Source: Hermatobates lingyangjiaoensis (taxonomy: Eukaryota; Arthropoda; Insecta; Hemiptera; Hermatobatidae). Taken from it: DNA of 64,000 nucleotides. The notes beneath the pieces were generated by a model. The model searched no databases and was not told the DNA's origin. It saw nothing but the letters and a program-made list of their open reading frames with translations. Numbering within the stretch: position 1 is the stretch's first letter; the number at the start of each line of letters is the position of its first letter. The stretch spans positions 682,501 through 746,500 of the forward strand of contig JAPFBL010001929.1 of NCBI GenBank assembly GCA_026182355.1, given 5' to 3'. The position numbers and the translations under genes are program-made. This document shows, one piece after another, positions 34,071 through 46,435 of this stretch.

Positions 34071-37000
34071 CAGACAAAAATTTTTTTTAAAAAAAATTTC
34101 CTGCCAGTCTACAATTAAAACTAAACAACCGAGTACACATTAATTTTTTCTAAAAGAAAATTATAATAATTGCGTACTATTATGAACGGAGATTCCAAGT
34201 TCAGTCATGGTCAGAATCAATGAACTGAAACACAGAACTACGAGAGTTTTTATAAATCAATCAAAAGAACGTATCCCTTCCGTTCATTCAACCGGTTTTA
34301 GATCTGTCCTTCAGGAACCCACAGATTAAATCAAGGAAAACAGTCTATTCCTGAAGGTAGAAATGGTCCAAAAAAAAACCTTTGAATTGCAGTTCTCTTT
34401 AAACCTTATTATAGCGAAATATCTATTAGATCCAAAATAATAGAGAAAAAAAATATCTATCCTTGACAACCCGGAAAAATTTTTGGTTTATATAAAAATA
34501 TATAATATGTAAAAATAAAAAAAAATACATCGACCTTCTATCACAAAGGAACTAAAATAACTATTGTCAGTTAGTTTTCCAGATCAAACGCATAGTAGAC
34601 TCAAACTTACATTTAAAATTACTCTCAAATGGTTCAGAACAGAAGAAATAAGAAACACAAAATACAACAAATAACGCAAATTTAGAAAATACATTGTTGT
34701 GTAGACCTCATCGCTGTTAGTTCTATAAAAATGCTTACTCCTGTGTTCTCTTACTCATATCACAATTACTTCCACTTGAATGGTTCTGCGTAATGATTAT
34801 AATAATTTAATTATATTATGTTAGTATTAAAACAAAAAATAATTCATTCATCACCTATTTGACCAGAAAAAATTATGAAATAATCTCCTGCTAAAACTGT
34901 TTAGCGGTCCCTATATATTCGAATATATTAGAAAGTGTATATATTCATCATCACGAGAAAGCAAACAGAATTATTAAAACCACAATTAAAAAGATAAATA
35001 GATTAAAACATTTATCAATGAATGTAAAAGAACTAACAAAAAAAATTACATTGAGCAAATTAGTTAAAAAGCTAGTCAATCAACTCACTGAAAAGAGTAG
35101 GTGCACCACTGTTATAGGTTTTTATTAACAACAGAATATTAGAAATATGAACAGTGTGTGATCACCATAGGGACGGGATAAAAATAGAAATAAATGATGT
35201 GTCTACCATAAATCTTCATGCAGAAGCTAGATATAATTAATAGACTAACTATTGAAGAAAAAAAAAAAACCGAGAATATTCGAAAAACAACACAGAAAAA
35301 GTGGAGTAGGGTTGACTGCTATGTACCTCAACTTAATTACAAAACATATAACAATTTGTTATACTTTTCCGGCTATATTAATTAATTTTGTCTGATGTTA
35401 AGCAAAATCTTCAATAACTGAAGTCAAATAAAAGCATCCCTCTGTTGTCCTTTCCCTATACTTACACTAATAATTTTGTCTGGCTTGCCAGTAAGATTTT
35501 AATACATACAAAACATTTTTCTGTCTCTTTCCCATCTCTATTAATTTCATATTTTTAATGTTTGTATTCATGAAAAAATCCATAAAAGTGATAAAAGATT
35601 CAGGATACACTTTCCAAAAAGTTGATTGAGACTTTATGTACCTTTTACTGTAAACTACTATTTTTCTTCAACGTCTTTGTAATTTTCATTATTTTAATAG
35701 TTCATAATACTTTTTCTTGTCACCCTGATAACGAAAATAATTTGCTTTTAAACGTTCGATTAAGTTTAGACCAGGTAATCTCAAAAATTATTAGTGTCTT
35801 CCCTCTAAAAGAATTGATTCTTGATTAACTTATTATTAAATTATAATAATAGTAATAATAGAAATGCATATTTTTCCTGTGTATTTATTTGGAGTATGAT
35901 ATGGAAATTCTCATTTCCATCTGTTCTGTACGTCTTTGCAAAAAGTAAACTAAATAAATACGTAAAATAAAAATAAAACTGAATCGTCTGCTCTGAAAGT
36001 TTTGAATTTGGAACCTAAGAGGTTTATTATTTATTTTAGATCTATCAAACTAACAATAACTGAAACGTTCCAAAGTAGAAAAAATCAACTTACAGACAAA
36101 GTACTTCTACATTTCGATATAAAGCATCAAAACAAGTACCCACTTGAGTGGCTGGTAGCAAGTCACTACTGAATGTCAAGACATAAACGTCAGATTTTGT
36201 CGCTTTTCCCTATGCTTTGATTAATAAAAAAATTATATTTCGATTAAGTTAATTAGTGCAATATTAAAATCTATACTTTGATAAATCAAATAAATTAAAA
36301 TTTATTTAAGGGAGTTAAAAGTTGTAAACTAGTAGATGTATTGAATTGGTTTTTCCACTTTAAATTAACTTGGATTCCAGTATTATCTCTGGTCAGAAAT
36401 CCACACACATAACACACACACGCACACACCTCTGAGCAATGAATCAAAATTAAGTAAATAATAGTACTTGCGTTTCCACGAATATATTACTAAATGTATA
36501 TTTTGTATTCCCGACTCAAAGAAAAAGCAATATAAATATATATCACTTACAAGTATTGCAAGTTAAATAACCGACCTCCCTGCTGTTTCACCTATATTGA
36601 TAGTAACACTAGAAATGACTCGCATTCCAGGCGGAATATCGTCAACTATACTATCCTCCCCTACAGACCAGATAAGGGAGAGAACTTAAAATCTAAACTA
36701 GCATAAGGTAATGTATCTTAATTATAAAAATGATCGCCTTATTGCATAAGGGGGAAATTTGCCTACACCCAAAATCCATTACAATAGTCTCTTTCCCACC
36801 TTCTATAAATAGTAACTCTGAATGTTGCATCAAGTGTCTTAATATCTCAAGTGTCGATAATTAATCTTCATTGTTCACTTACAATAATTTCTCTAATAAA
36901 TCACATTACTGTAATTATTACACTATATAATAATTGTACATTCTCTAAACCATAAAACTATTTTCATTTACAAAATGAAATAGACACAGTTTTTCGACAA

Positions 37001-37310
37001 AAATTGTTCATCTACAGAATTTTAAAGACAATCTCTCCTAGCCTAAACCCATACTTTTGTAGGCCAAAGACACCACTCTATCAATCACCAGATTTCCAAA
37101 ATACGGTTCGTTATTCGTGATTTCACTGTCCAATTTTTATGAAAAACAAATATAAAAAGCAGACCTATAAATCTTGAAAACAATTAAATCTTTCAGTGAG
37201 AGAGGGTTCTAATAACAATACCGAAGGGAATGACAACACTGAATCTGTTTGAGGTTTAAATCTGGAAACGTTCCAAAGTATATTTAATGACTTTGAAACG
37301 AATTCCGGAC
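34070..37310. other. Gene-free AT-rich stretch
   Basis: I see no conserved coding text, intact transposon end or RNA gene here. There is a small CA-rich tract at 36400-36430. Confidence 0.55.
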
Positions 37311-37314
37311 TGTT

Positions 37315-37900
37315 ATAATTGAAACAGCCTATTTCTATAAATGATGGGGAATTTCAAAAGGTAGTCTCCATACAAAACAGCTTTATATCAAAACTAAAAG
37401 CACTTAAATGTTCTTCTTTAGGTTTACATCTAAAAAAAACACATATCTATGGGCTTTAATAACATGAGCTACTTGAAAATTGAATATACAATTAATTAAT
37501 TAATGGTGATTAATCATTTGTATTTAATTTCCAAGTAACTTATTCTTATGTTATTAAGGCTCATATATATATATAAGATTTCACATTAACACGTGAAATA
37601 ACAATCAATGATCAAACCACAATAGGAAATGGGAAAACAAGACTAAGATCCTTCAACCGTAACAAGCGGTCTTCGTCAGAGTCAAAAACCCAACTGACTC
37701 TGACGAAGACCGCTTGTTACGGTTGAAAGATCTTAGTCTTGTTTTCCCATTCTTATTGTGGTTTGATCATTGATATATATATATATATTTTTAGATGTAA
37801 ATCTGAAGGAGGATATTATGTGTTCGAAACGTTAGTTTTGACAAAAGCTCTTTTGTGTGGAGACATATTTTTTTGAAATTCCCAATTGAGTGAATACCAC
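37315..37900. repeat. Foldback interrupted by a second, nested foldback
   Basis: The outer arms GGGGAATTTCAAAAGGTAGTCTCCATACAAAACAGC (from about 37340) and CTCTTTTGTGTGGAGACATA (37840-37870) pair. The outer hairpin core CTGAAGGAGGATATTATGTGTTCGAAACGTT is at 37802-37832. Inside it, at 37578-37775, lies a complete ACCGCTTGTTACGGTTGAAAG-family foldback beside TATATATATA. The second element evidently inserted into the first. Confidence 0.85.
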
Positions 37901-37999
37901 ACAATAGCATACTGTACAAGTAATGGATTATTTCTATAAAACTGATATGTTACTTTATTCGGTTAACTAAGGTAATGTTTATGACGGTAAAATAAAACA

Positions 38000-40900
38000 T
38001 ATGATTCCAAGGCATTCTACCTGATTCCGAACAATTCATTCAAGAGCAACTAGACTAGTGCTCTTCCTAGACTAGTGCCTCTCAAACTGTATGTCACGGA
38101 CTCTGCTACATTTCAGCATACCTCTAAACACCTCTAGTGTAATAAACACAACAGCTTCAATGTATTTTCAATCAGTTCCATACAAACTGAGTAATTAAAT
38201 CAAGCAACTATTTAAGAAATTGGTTCACACATAACTTTTAAGTTAATAAAGAACCATTTTTCTTGTAAATAATTGTATTAATTGAAAAACACTTCGCTAA
38301 GAATCTAAGAATAAAGACGGGACTTAAAAAAGTTAGATCGAAATCATTTGATATCTTACCTTGCACATAGTGTGGGGGTTCTATAGGGTTAAAACACTGT
38401 CCATATTCAAGAACAACCAATCTACACTGAGTAGCCTAAACCAGTTCCTCTTGAATGTGGACTAGAGACACCTTCATGTGCAAGGTAAATCCAAACAAAT
38501 TTTATCTTAACCAAGATAAAAATAGTTAGTTGCAAATTACTATTTCTAACTTCTTGATATGTACAACCTCTAAAATATATGATCAAACAAATATTTGGGG
38601 ACAACAAAAAAGTTACGTTTGGTTTTAAAGATTTCATTGCTAAATATTCATTAATACTCAGTGGGGTAATTAAAATAAACTAAGAGTCCGCGGAAATAAA
38701 AATTGTATATGAGTTATGGTTCTTTTCCCCACTATGATCGATCTCAATTCACTCGATAGTCAGAAGTATAGCAGCTCGCATTCATAAAATTCTTACTTAG
38801 AATAAGAACACCTACACCACACGACTGACCTCCCTTCAGATTATTCTATAACTTACCTTTTTGCTTCTACTAAATTAACTTTTTTAGCTTTCTTATTTCA
38901 TAACCAATTAAATCTGGTGTATTAGAACAAATATACAAAACCAACAAGATATTATTGGGATTATTATAGCAAATATAAATTCATAAAGAACAAGAAAATA
39001 TATTTACAAACTAACCTTAGATATTGTATTATGAAGCTGAGAATTCGTAGACTAAAAAATGCTTGGGACATAAATGTAAGTATGCTACAGTAATCCGAAG
39101 GAATGAAAAATTACAACTTTATAAGAAAGAGAAGTTTAGTCTTTCTGAAAATTTAGGATTAAATAAAATGTTCTGATGTCTTAGAAGACATTTACTACTA
39201 CAATTGAAAAAAAAAGTACATTTCAGTCTTTGATCTAATGTACAATTGTTTTTGTTCAATGGAGGAGAATCATGTGTCCTTGATCTAAAGGAAATGCTGA
39301 AATTTTTATTCAGCTGAACCGTTTGTCATGAAGTATTAAAATCAACAAAGAAACCGATTGTGAGTGCAAGTATGTAAATTTCTTGAATTGTGAAACATTA
39401 ACGGAAATTAACTATCTTAAAAAAATACTTTTTTTAAGTATGTGTACATAATAACTATCCTTCGATTATAATATATACACTTGAAACTGAAGCAAACCTC
39501 GAGTTGATAAGGATTATGCTGCATTTATAACTACTGTCTGTATAGATTATTCCTAAACGATAATGAATATGTAAATTTTGTTGAGTTAAACTACTTTATT
39601 TTCTTTGTTTCTTTCTTATCTGTCTCACTGACTTCCTCAAATGACAATGTTCGTCTCTTCATTTATATTTGTTTTATTTTATTTGTTTTGTTTTATGTTT
39701 GAATATTTATTACTAGCTGATCCACTCAGAGTTGCCTCCGGCCGGTAGATTATGTCCCGGCGTTTTGGTTATGGACGGGAAAGGAACCTGATTAAAATCA
39801 AAATATTGTAGTTAGTTCCCCCGAAAAAAGTTATATAAGATCTATATGTTTCTTTGTAACTAAATGCCTCTAATTTTATTTCTATAGCGAACAGTCAGAC
39901 AAACTTTGTATTTTATATATACAGGTAACTCCATCAATTTAAAAAGAAACTCGTTACAAAAGTATTGAGAAACAACGAATCTGAACCATAAAAGCTAACA
40001 ATTAGAAAAAATATTTTTAAAGGATTTTATGTAATAAATAATTGTTTACAGAAATATACTACACAGACATTTTTTTTGTAAACGTAGACTTTACTTAGTG
40101 TTTTGACACGAACTATTAATATCCAACACATTCCAACATAACCGGAGAAGTAAAATGAACCTGATTTCTATAAAGGTAATCAATTTAAACAATATATTAA
40201 AAATTCAAATCACATTACTATTAAATTTTTTAATTTCAAGTACTCGAAATAATGTTGAGACTACAGCTCGTTGCTGAAGAAGAATTAAGGTATAAAGCCA
40301 AGTTTATTCATTTAGTTTGCAAACTTACATGTTTAGAAACATTTAGTTTCTTTATTAAACCTAAATTAAATGTAAACAATGTATAGTCATTTCTAATCAC
40401 ATGTATTGAACTTCTGAGTGGAACAGCCTTACTATTCTTTTTAAAAGAGCAGTAGAAACTACTAGACGGAAAACTCGGTAATTCAAATGCAACTATGTAA
40501 CTAATAACCTGGGATATTCGTCAAAATTGAATCAGCAGACTGTGACACAGTCCAAGTTTTTCTCGAAAGTTATTCACTACTAGGTTTTGAGAGGAATACC
40601 AGCATATATCAATAAATGACGTTCTTTGATAGTAAAATAGACTGAATTGTCCATACGGATAATTAAAAGTTAACATTTGTTAGCTGAGAAATGTTACCAT
40701 CTACATAAATGAATTATGGAATAATACACAATTCCCGAGAACATATGAAAACTATACATGAATGAGCAGTAAAGAAATTACCTTTTCCGTCCGTTGTTCA
40801 CTAGTACTTTAATCAATTCTGCAAAAATGTCAGTTCAACCCCCCCCCCCCCCCCCCCCAACCAACACATACACACAATGAAACACCAGCATTCATGCATT

Positions 40901-41430
40901 TAAGAAAACAGAATTGATTGCAAACTTTTAGTACCTGCATAACTTTGTATTCAAAAATTAAAAACTAAATCAAAACTAATATGAAAGAACTTATATGTTT
41001 CAGTCAATTCTAAATCCAGCTTTGGTATATTCACACTGTCTAACTACTGATAAAGAAAATTACAAACACATGCAAGATCAAAAATCTATTTCATACAATT
41101 GAAGCTACAAATTGAATAATCAAGTTATATGATTTAGAAAAGAGAAATATTTTTTATATATTTATAAATTCGTTCAATTAAATGCAATAGAATTTCAGAG
41201 ATTATAAGAGATTCCAAATTAGAAGTAGTGGTGGAAAGAGAATTAGTTAATCAGTGTGATTTATCTTTCTGCTAATAAATGGAAGATGAACTTTAATCCA
41301 TAAGACTGTCGTAAAGATACGACTTTATTAGGGATTATGATTACCTGTGTCCCAGCATGTTCACAAACCTTTTCAAAGTATTACAGAGCAAACAAGCACA
41401 CTCGCTCTATGCAATAGTCTAACCCACCGA
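38000..41430. other. Gene-free AT-rich stretch with a poly-C tract
   Basis: No gene is supported. A 20-base C homopolymer lies at 40839-40858, followed by AACCAACACATACACACA. At 39716-39790 TAGCTGATCCACTCAGAGTTGCC resembles the start of a widespread retroelement type but cannot be assigned. Around 38350-38480 two similar segments (ATATCTTACCTTGCACAT and ATGTGCAAGGTAAATCC) face each other. Confidence 0.5.
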
Positions 41431-41499
41431 AAAAATGAACTTTTTTGATTTCTTACTACATTTAAACGTTGATTTTTATTTCACAAACGTTTATTGTGA

Positions 41500-41645
41500 A
41501 ATCTTGTTATATATATATATACGTTTCAAAGTAAACAGAAAAACAGACTTGCAGTCTCTAATTTTCGGTTTAACCGTCATCAGGAGAGAAGAAATAGGGA
41601 CACCAAGTGCACTTACTAAGCAACGATTGGAGACCCCATTATATA
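41500..41645. repeat. Partial foldback, AATTTTCGGTTTAACCGTCATCAGGAG core
   Basis: Beside (TA)n on both sides. The core GCAGTCTCTAATTTTCGGTTTAACCGTCATCAGGAGAG is the complement of the CTGAAGACGGTTTAAACCGAAAATT core of 9985-10385 and 42540-42935. Confidence 0.75.
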
Positions 41646-41689
41646 CTTCATTTTCTTTATATATATTATATATATATATATATCTGTAA

Positions 41690-41920
41690 ATTTTAGTAGC
41701 AGTCCTTCCTGTATATAAATATTGTAAAAGTAAAACCCTATTTGGCTGAAACTTGCTTCTTTATAAGTTTCTCCAGTTTTATAAATGACGATCTAGTTAC
41801 TACATCCACAGAATATAATAACTAGATTGTTATTTAGGAAACTGGAGAAATTTATAACTAAATTTCAGCAATATTCAGCAGCAGTTTCAGTCAAATATGG
41901 ACTTATTTTTAACATTATAT
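41690..41920. repeat. Foldback element, GTTTCTCCAGTTT type
   Basis: TATTTGGCTGAAACTTGCTTCTTTATAAGTTTCTCCAGTTTTATAAATGACGATCTAGTTA pairs imperfectly with TAACTAGATTGTTATTTAGGAAACTGGAGAAATTTATAACTAAATTTCAG and GCAGTTTCAGTCAAATA. (TA)n flanks both sides. Confidence 0.8.
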
Positions 41921-41977
41921 ATATATATATATAATGTATATATATAATATATAATGTATATACTTTATATACATATA

Positions 41978-42150
41978 TATAAAGATTTCACATAAACACG
42001 TGAAATATCAATCAATCATCAAACCACAATATGAAATGGGAAAACAAGACTAAGATCTTTCAACCGTAACAAGCGGTCTTTGTCAGAGTAAAAAACCCAA
42101 CTAAGATATTAGTCTTGTTTTCCCATGTCATATTGTGGTTTGATCATTTA
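41978..42150. repeat. Foldback, ACCGCTTGTTACGGTTGAAAG family
   Basis: CACATAAACACGTGAAATATC, ATCAAACCACAATATG, AAGATCTTTCAACCGTAACAAGCGGTC and the shortened complement ATATTAGTCTTGTTTTCCCAT, GGTTTGATCATT. TA tracts on both sides. Confidence 0.88.
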
Positions 42151-42167
42151 TATATATATATATATAT

Positions 42168-42345
42168 ATATAAAGATTTCACATAAACACGTGAAACAAC
42201 AATCAATGATCAAACCACAATAAGAAATGGGAAAACAAGACTAAGATCTTTGACTCTGTTTTTGACTCTGACGAAGACCGCTTGTTACGGTTGAAAGATC
42301 TTAGTCTTGTTTTCCCATTTCTTATTGTGTTTGATCAATATATAT
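42168..42345. repeat. Foldback, same family, with full CTGACGAAGACCG core
   Basis: Immediately after the previous copy, separated by (TA)n. The core at 42268-42296 reads CTGACGA, A, GACCG, loop CTTGTTA, CGGTT, GAAA. Confidence 0.9.
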
Positions 42346-42424
42346 TATATATATAATATATATATATAATATAGTTAGCGTTATTTAGAGAGTTAGATTA
42401 GAGTTATATATATATATATTTATA

Positions 42425-42538
42425 TAGTTAGCTTCAGCTACTCAAAGGGACTACTTCTACCCGATGACGACGACTGTCGAAATATCGTTGTGAGTCTTTT
42501 GTGTGTGTCTTTATTTGTTTTTTCTCTTTCATGTGTTA
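42425..42538 (+). repeat. Single arm with CCGATGACGACGACTGTCGAAATATCG core
   Basis: TTAGCTTCAGCTACTCAAAGG and CTACTTCTACCCGATGACGACGACTGTCGAAATATCGTTGTG at 42461-42482, then TCTTTATTTGTTTTTTC, bordered by TATATA on both sides. No second arm. Confidence 0.7.
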
Positions 42539-42539
42539 A

Positions 42540-42935
42540 CTATATATATATGCTTTTTCGATGAAAATACGATCCAAAAGGGACAAATAAAAAAGTCCAA
42601 TGTAGATAAAGAAACATAGGGAAATTAAAAACACACCGTAACAGCCTCAAATTTTCGGTTTGAACCGTCTTCAGGAGAGATAAGAAACGAAGCGCAGTAG
42701 TATGGCGACCGACAATGCTGCCGCATACGGGCACGGTCACAGAGAATAAGTTAAACAAGAATGAATTTAAAATTGAGTAAATTTGATGATTGTTGGTCTC
42801 CACCCGTTCTATACCAGTGTGCTTGGATTCCCTCTCTTATCTTTTGAGAAGACGGTTCAAATCGAAAATTAGAGACTGCAAATGCATGTTTTTAACTTCT
42901 CTACGTTACTAATCTACATTGAACTTTATTTTTTT
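42540..42935. repeat. Foldback, CTGAAGACGGTT-AACCGAAAATT family
   Basis: The left arm carries GATGAAAATACGATCC, TCCAATGTAGATAAAGAAACATAGGGAAATTAAAA and AATTTTCGGTTTGAACCGTCTTCAGGAG. The right arm carries GAGAAGACGGTTCAAATCGAAAATTAGAG and the complement TACATTGAACTTTATT. The centre is unpaired. Confidence 0.85.
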
Positions 42936-42954
42936 TTATACATATATTTATATA

Positions 42955-43215
42955 TAATCAATGGTCAAACCACAATATAACATGGGAAAACAAGACTAAG
43001 GTCTTTCAACTGTAACAAGCAGTCTTCGTCAGAGTCAAAAACCCAACTGGGTTTTATAAATGTGCTTATGTGAGTAAGCAAGATTCTCATTTCACAATAA
43101 ATATGTGAAATAATAAGTAACATCTCAACAGTGAGAAATTCAAAAATTGATCTTTCGACTTTCAACAAAAAGAACTGGTCCTCGTCAAGGTCATATAATG
43201 AGATCAAATGAATTA
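42955..43215. repeat. Partial and divergent foldback arms
   Basis: 42955-43060 is one arm of the ACCGCTTGTTACGG family (GGTCAAACCACAATATAACATGGG, CTTTCAACTGTAACAAGCAGTC). 43085-43210 is a diverged relative (CACAATAAATATGTGAAATAATAAG, GATCTTTCGACTTTCAACAAAAAG, GGTCCTCGTCAAGGTCATA). Confidence 0.65.
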
Positions 43216-43379
43216 TTAATAGATTTGTTCATATTGAAATTTATATTCAAATGAACATAAATCAACGTTAAAAAACCACAGTACCATAGAAGTTCTGATG
43301 TGGGACTAAGATCTATCGGCCAAGTAACAGGCATCGTTAAAATCGTATGATGAATCGTAATCCGATACTGTGATTATAT

Positions 43380-43580
43380 ATGATTTCACAATAAGCATGT
43401 GAAATAAAAATCAACGTCTAAACTACAGTAAGAAATCAGAAAAATGAAAAATGGATCTTTCAACCAAAACATGCGGTATTCGTCAGAGAAACTGATACTG
43501 ATAAAAACCGCTTTCTTTTGGGCTGAAATATCTTAGTAATTTCCCTGAGTTCTTACTGTGGTTTAGACATGACATTCATA
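43380..43580. repeat. Diverged foldback of the same superfamily
   Basis: CACAATAAGCATGTGAAATAAAAATCAACG, TAAACTACAGTAAGAAATCAG, GGATCTTTCAACCAAAACATGCGGTATTCGTCAGAG pairs with CTGATAAAAACCGCTTTCTTTTGGGCTGAAATATCTTAG and GTTCTTACTGTGGTTTAGAC. Confidence 0.75.
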
Positions 43581-43616
43581 TACATAAATATTATCCAAAA
43601 ATATTATATATATATA

Positions 43617-43795
43617 TAAAGAAAGATCACAATAAATAAATATGTGATGCAATTAATGAAGCTTAAAACACAATGGAAAAAACAAAACAAAAGAAATAAA
43701 TCCCCCGAGGCCTTTCAATTTATGTCATCAGAGAGCAAAGTAAAAACTTTTAATTTGTGTAAAAAGCACCACTGTGGTTCAAACTCCATATATAT
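43617..43795. repeat. Foldback, TCATCAGAGAGCAAAG family (copy of 7719-8015)
   Basis: GATGCAATTAATGAAGCTTAAAACACAATGG, GGCCTTTCAATTTATGTCATCAGAGAGCAAAG, then CACTGTGGTTCAAACTCCATATATA. The right part is shortened. Confidence 0.75.
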
Positions 43796-43802
43796 ACATA
43801 TA

Positions 43803-43990
43803 TATTTGTAATATTTGGGGGCAGTTCTTCATTTAAACATATTTCGTTGAATAATTGAACATATTTTGCTAGTCATTTTCTTCATAACGTTTTTGGATGA
43901 AGAAAAGAAGAAATTACTTAGAAACCCTGAAAAACTTATGAAGAAAATAACTGCAGCAAAATATGGTCAATTATTCAACGAAATATACAT
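43803..43990. repeat. Foldback element, CATATTTCGTTGAATAATTGA arms
   Basis: CATATTTCGTTGAATAATTGAACATATTTTGCTAG and CTGCAGCAAAATATGGTCAATTATTCAACGAAATATACATATA are complementary. The centre has TTTTCTTCATAACG and CTTATGAAGAAAA. Confidence 0.85.
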
Positions 43991-44028
43991 ATATAAGCAC
44001 TCATATAAAACTATGCCACGAACCTAAC

Positions 44029-44205
44029 TAATGATCAAACCACAATAAGAAATGGGAAAACAAGACTAAGATGTTGGGTTTTTGACTCTGACGAAGACCG
44101 CTTGTTACGGTTGAAAGATCTTAGTCTTGTTTTCCCATTTCTTATTGTGGTTTGATCACTGATTGTTATTTCACGTGTTTATGTGAAATCTTTTTATCGA
44201 TGAAC
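44029..44205. repeat. Foldback, ACCGCTTGTTACGGTTGAAAG family
   Basis: The right arm is complete (CTGACGAAGACCGCTTGTTACGG, TTGAAAGATCTTAGTC, ATTGTGGTTTGATC, TTTCACGTGTTTATGTGAAATC). The left arm is truncated after AAGACTAAGATG. Confidence 0.88.
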
Positions 44206-44219
44206 CTAACTAAATTTAA

Positions 44220-44430
44220 AGAAAAAAAAAAACAGGCACAAAAGTTCACAAAAACTAACATGTCAACTGCCTCGTCATCAGGCAGAAAGAGGTTAAGGTG
44301 TTCGGAATACTATTGACGTTGTGGTTTCTACTTGATAAGGCAATCGAAATAAAGGTGAGTTTCTGTTATCTCTTCTTTTGTGTCCTTTCTATATATTCAG
44401 TTTATTTAAATCGCAGAATCATTTTATTCA
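44220..44430. repeat. Half foldback, TGCCTCGTCATCAGGCAG type
   Basis: ACTGCCTCGTCATCAGGCAG and the later GATAAGGCAATCGAAATAAAGGTGAGTTTCTG with TTTTGTGTCC and CAGTTTATTTAAATCGCAGAATC resemble 27200-27430. Confidence 0.65.
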
Positions 44431-45520
44431 ATTGCTTATATACATATAATTTAAGACAGTAAAATGATGTGTCATACTATGTTGTGTAAAACTAAAATAA
44501 TATAAAACACAACATACATTGCCTTTATAATTAGTTTGGGTTAGAAATTACCTTTCAAATAGTTTATTTCAGAATTAGAGCCGGTTCATTATTTATTATC
44601 TAATACCAGTAGGATAAACTCAAACATGCCAATAGTAGTAAAGGTTCACCATTTTAGATTTGCAATAAATAGGAAATATTTTATATATAACCAAAATTTG
44701 CAATTGAATGAAAAAAAAAACATTTATACACTCATTTCATAATGAAATGAAAATTATTTTCAAAATTTCGCATTTATCAAAATTACTTGCAAGTGAAGGT
44801 CCAGGAAGGAGAATAAAATACTATTAGATAGCGTTGTAGTACATTCAAAACTTGAGAACAACTGAAAGCCAAAGTTGTTTATGCAACAGAGGAAAACAAA
44901 TAAGGAAAATAAATAACTGACTTTGTTCAAGTAATCGAACTGGATGTGATAAAATGATATAGTGGCGCCATATCTTTAGTTGTCTCAGAATAGTGGGCAG
45001 TTGATAAGAAACAAGTAACTTCAGTGTAAACTACAGATTAGTCTTACAATTTAAATGTGTTAATAATTAAATTGTATTTTTCAATGGTGATAATTTTATA
45101 TAGCAGTCAGCTTTGATTTTAGAATCATTTTCAATACAGAATATAAAATATCATGCAACAATGTTATCGAGAGGAAAGCAATCTTGAATGCCTGATTATT
45201 TCATACTTTCCAATCATTCTCACTTCGTCATAACCAAAACTTCTTTAAACATTAATTAACGCTGTCAGTATCAGAAACAGTTTGAATATAATTAAAACTA
45301 AATCAACTTAAAATAAAGAAAAAAAAAATCAATGGAGGTTGTAAATTGTTAAAAAGAACAAAAGACATATGTAAGTTGTTTAGGAAATAAAAAAAAATTA
45401 CCGTTAATTAATGAAGAAATGAATCCGTCAATGGAAAAAATCTGGTGCATTTCTCAGTCTACCTAAAAACACAAACAAAACAACAATGTTCAGGATTAAA
45501 CTAATAAAGAGAAATTACTA
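44430..45520. other. Gene-free AT-rich stretch
   Basis: No gene, repeat unit or transposon end recognised. Confidence 0.5.
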
Positions 45521-45524
45521 GATT

Positions 45525-46130
45525 AAATGTACTATGTACAGGCCCAAGGTGTTGATGTAGTATTCTTAACATGACTCAAGACAGTAGGTATAACATGATA
45601 ATATAAACACAGTAAGTATATTTAGCAAAATAAAAATCATTTAAAAGTAAAAAAAAATAATTTATTTTATGTCATAAATAAATAAAACATCAATTCAAAT
45701 TATATACACAATCAAATATATTCAAAACACAATTTTACCCTACCCAATAATAGTACCCATATTTTACATTTTTACCCAACATAAAATAATATTAATGAAA
45801 GGAATATGTCTTTATAATATTACCTTAGAACATTCGTATTTTATTTGACAGTTGTTATCAAGTTTGTATCTAAAATTATTCATTTTTAAGCTCTAATGCA
45901 ATAGTTTATTATATATTATACGCTACCCTGACCCTCTAATGAAAAATATTATTAAATAATATTGTAGAAAGTCGAGGCGAGTATGCAAGCCACTAGGCTA
46001 CCCTGACCCTCTCCTAATAAGATTTGTTATGTAACACAACTACAACAAAGCTAATCACAACAAAAGTAAATATTATAATAATTTCAAGTCTCTATCTCCA
46101 CGGGAAAAGGGTGAACAAACTCTCAAACTT
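45525..46130 (-). repeat. Inverted copy of the 22935-23515 repeat
   Basis: On the minus strand it reads GTGGAGATAGAGACTTGAAATTATT, GGGTAGCCTAGTGGCTTGCAT, TCATTAGAGGGTCAGGGTAGCG, then the AT-rich body shared with 22935-23515. The two copies are about 22 kb apart. Confidence 0.75.
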
Positions 46131-46146
46131 TATATATATATATATA

Positions 46147-46383
46147 TACAAAAGACTTTTTCTTTTTCTCGGAGTTTGGTCAGGGTAAATATATGGAATC
46201 ACCTTTTTGCCAACGTTTCGTCTTTATTTCAAGACATCCTCAGGGCTATAAACTGATTTCTTATCAAGAAATAAAGACGAAACGTTGGCAAAAAGGTGAT
46301 TCCATATACATATTTACCCTGACCAAACTCCGAGAAAAAGAAAAAGTGTTTTGTGAATATTTTGTGGTCAAGAAAACAGTACC

Positions 46384-46424
<41 letters not shown>

Positions 46425-46435
46425 GATATTAAAAA
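46147..46435. repeat. Foldback with CTGAGGATGTCTT core, then (TA)n
   Basis: TTTTTCTCGGAGTTTGGTCAGGG and CCTGACCAAACTCCGAGAAAAAG, with ATTTCAAGAC and the complement of CAACGTTTCG, form nearly perfect arms. On the minus strand CTGAGGA (46243-46237) is followed by T, GTCTT, loop, AAGAC, GAAACG. (TA)n is at 46386-46422. Confidence 0.92.

Noticed and set aside
4351..44205. CRISPR-like array, because similar palindromes recur
   Set aside because: The spacing is irregular, the units are long foldbacks beside TA tracts, and the genome is plainly eukaryotic.
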